From positions 159,491 to 223,490 of the forward strand of contig CAWKEY010000031.1 in assembly GCA_963848675.1 (NCBI GenBank): a DNA stretch of 64,000 nucleotides. Reading direction: 5' to 3'. Under the pieces are notes generated by a model. The model had not been told where the DNA came from. It saw only the letters and a program-made list of their open reading frames with translations, and searched no databases. The position numbers and the translations under genes are program-made. Positions 63,920 through 64,000 of this stretch are shown here, one piece after another. How positions within the stretch are numbered: the first letter of the stretch is position 1; every line of letters begins with the position of its first letter. Source of the stretch: CAWKEY01 sp963848675 (GTDB lineage: Bacteria; Pseudomonadota; Gammaproteobacteria; Methylococcales; Methylomonadaceae).

Positions 63920-64000
63920 CGGGCGTGTTGGTCAAACATCATTTTTTTTAGGCCTGTTTAGGTCAGGCTCGCGCTCGCCTCCCGCACAGGGCATCTTTCA

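Larger units (their letters stand above)
62483..64000 (+). mobile_element. IS110-family element, tandem copy 4 (cut by window edge)
   Basis: Fourth unit; the window ends four bases before its expected end at 64004. It is therefore unknown whether a fifth copy or the right chromosomal flank follows. One difference from the other copies is C instead of G at 63727, silent in the transposase. Confidence 0.9.

Noticed and set aside
57917..64000. Repeats at the right edge as a CRISPR-like array
   Set aside because: The period is 1522 bases with full coding units and no short repeat-spacer pattern; it is a tandem IS array.

Overview
The window reads as chromosomal DNA of a gammaproteobacterium. The evidence is the gene order lolB-ispE-prs-rplY-pth, a tRNA(Tyr-Gly-Thr)-tuf operon, hda next to an ArsC-like gene, dksA next to gluQ, pilU, and RseC- and Hda-type proteins. 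A methanotroph-like (Methylococcales) origin fits the overall style, but no methane-oxidation gene is present, so that placement is inference.

Layout. (1) 1-4.9 kb: TPR protein, lolB, ispE, tRNA-Gln, prs, rplY, pth. (2) 4.9-36.2 kb: an almost unbroken information-processing block, all on the + strand: tRNA-Tyr/Gly/Thr-tuf, tRNA-Trp-secE-nusG, rplKAJL-rpoBC, rpsL-rpsG-fusA-tuf, then the fused S10, spc and alpha operons (rpsJ to rplQ), closed by a strong bidirectional terminator. Together these make ribosomes, RNA polymerase, elongation factors and the Sec translocon. Two nearly identical tuf genes lie 16 kb apart. (3) 36.3-47.1 kb: mixed housekeeping genes: fdxA, a TatT-like TPR protein, a CYTH protein, sodB, an SDR, a DUF3455 protein, hda, a DUF2069 protein, an ArsC-like gene, pilU, and a tight operon of a PP-loop ATPase, a TusA-like protein, a CDF transporter and argJ. 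(4) 47.1-48.7 kb: a decayed stretch with a truncated helicase-like N-terminus, a frameshifted rseC and a transposase remnant. (5) 48.7-57.8 kb: a GNAT protein, a membrane M28 peptidase, a GST, acs, gluQ, dksA and an aminotransferase. (6) 57.9-64.0 kb: at least four head-to-tail copies of a 1522-bp IS110-family element, running off the right edge.

The most interesting part is the IS110 array. The element's left non-coding end (about 219 nt) can fold into a candidate bridge RNA closed by an 18-bp stem. It contains a 7-nt match to the DNA immediately left of the array and an 8-nt match to the element's own right-end/left-end junction, as expected of target and donor guides. Each copy-to-copy junction forms a 23-bp hairpin and creates a TAAAAT -10-like hexamer that the first copy lacks. 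Single-base differences between copies include a premature stop that separates the DEDD domain from the serine domain in copy 2. The array interrupts a small gene translationally coupled to the upstream aminotransferase.

Several genes show single-base or start-codon anomalies (lolB, rseC, gluQ). A panE-like gene keeps only its two ends. These could be genuine decay or sequence errors.
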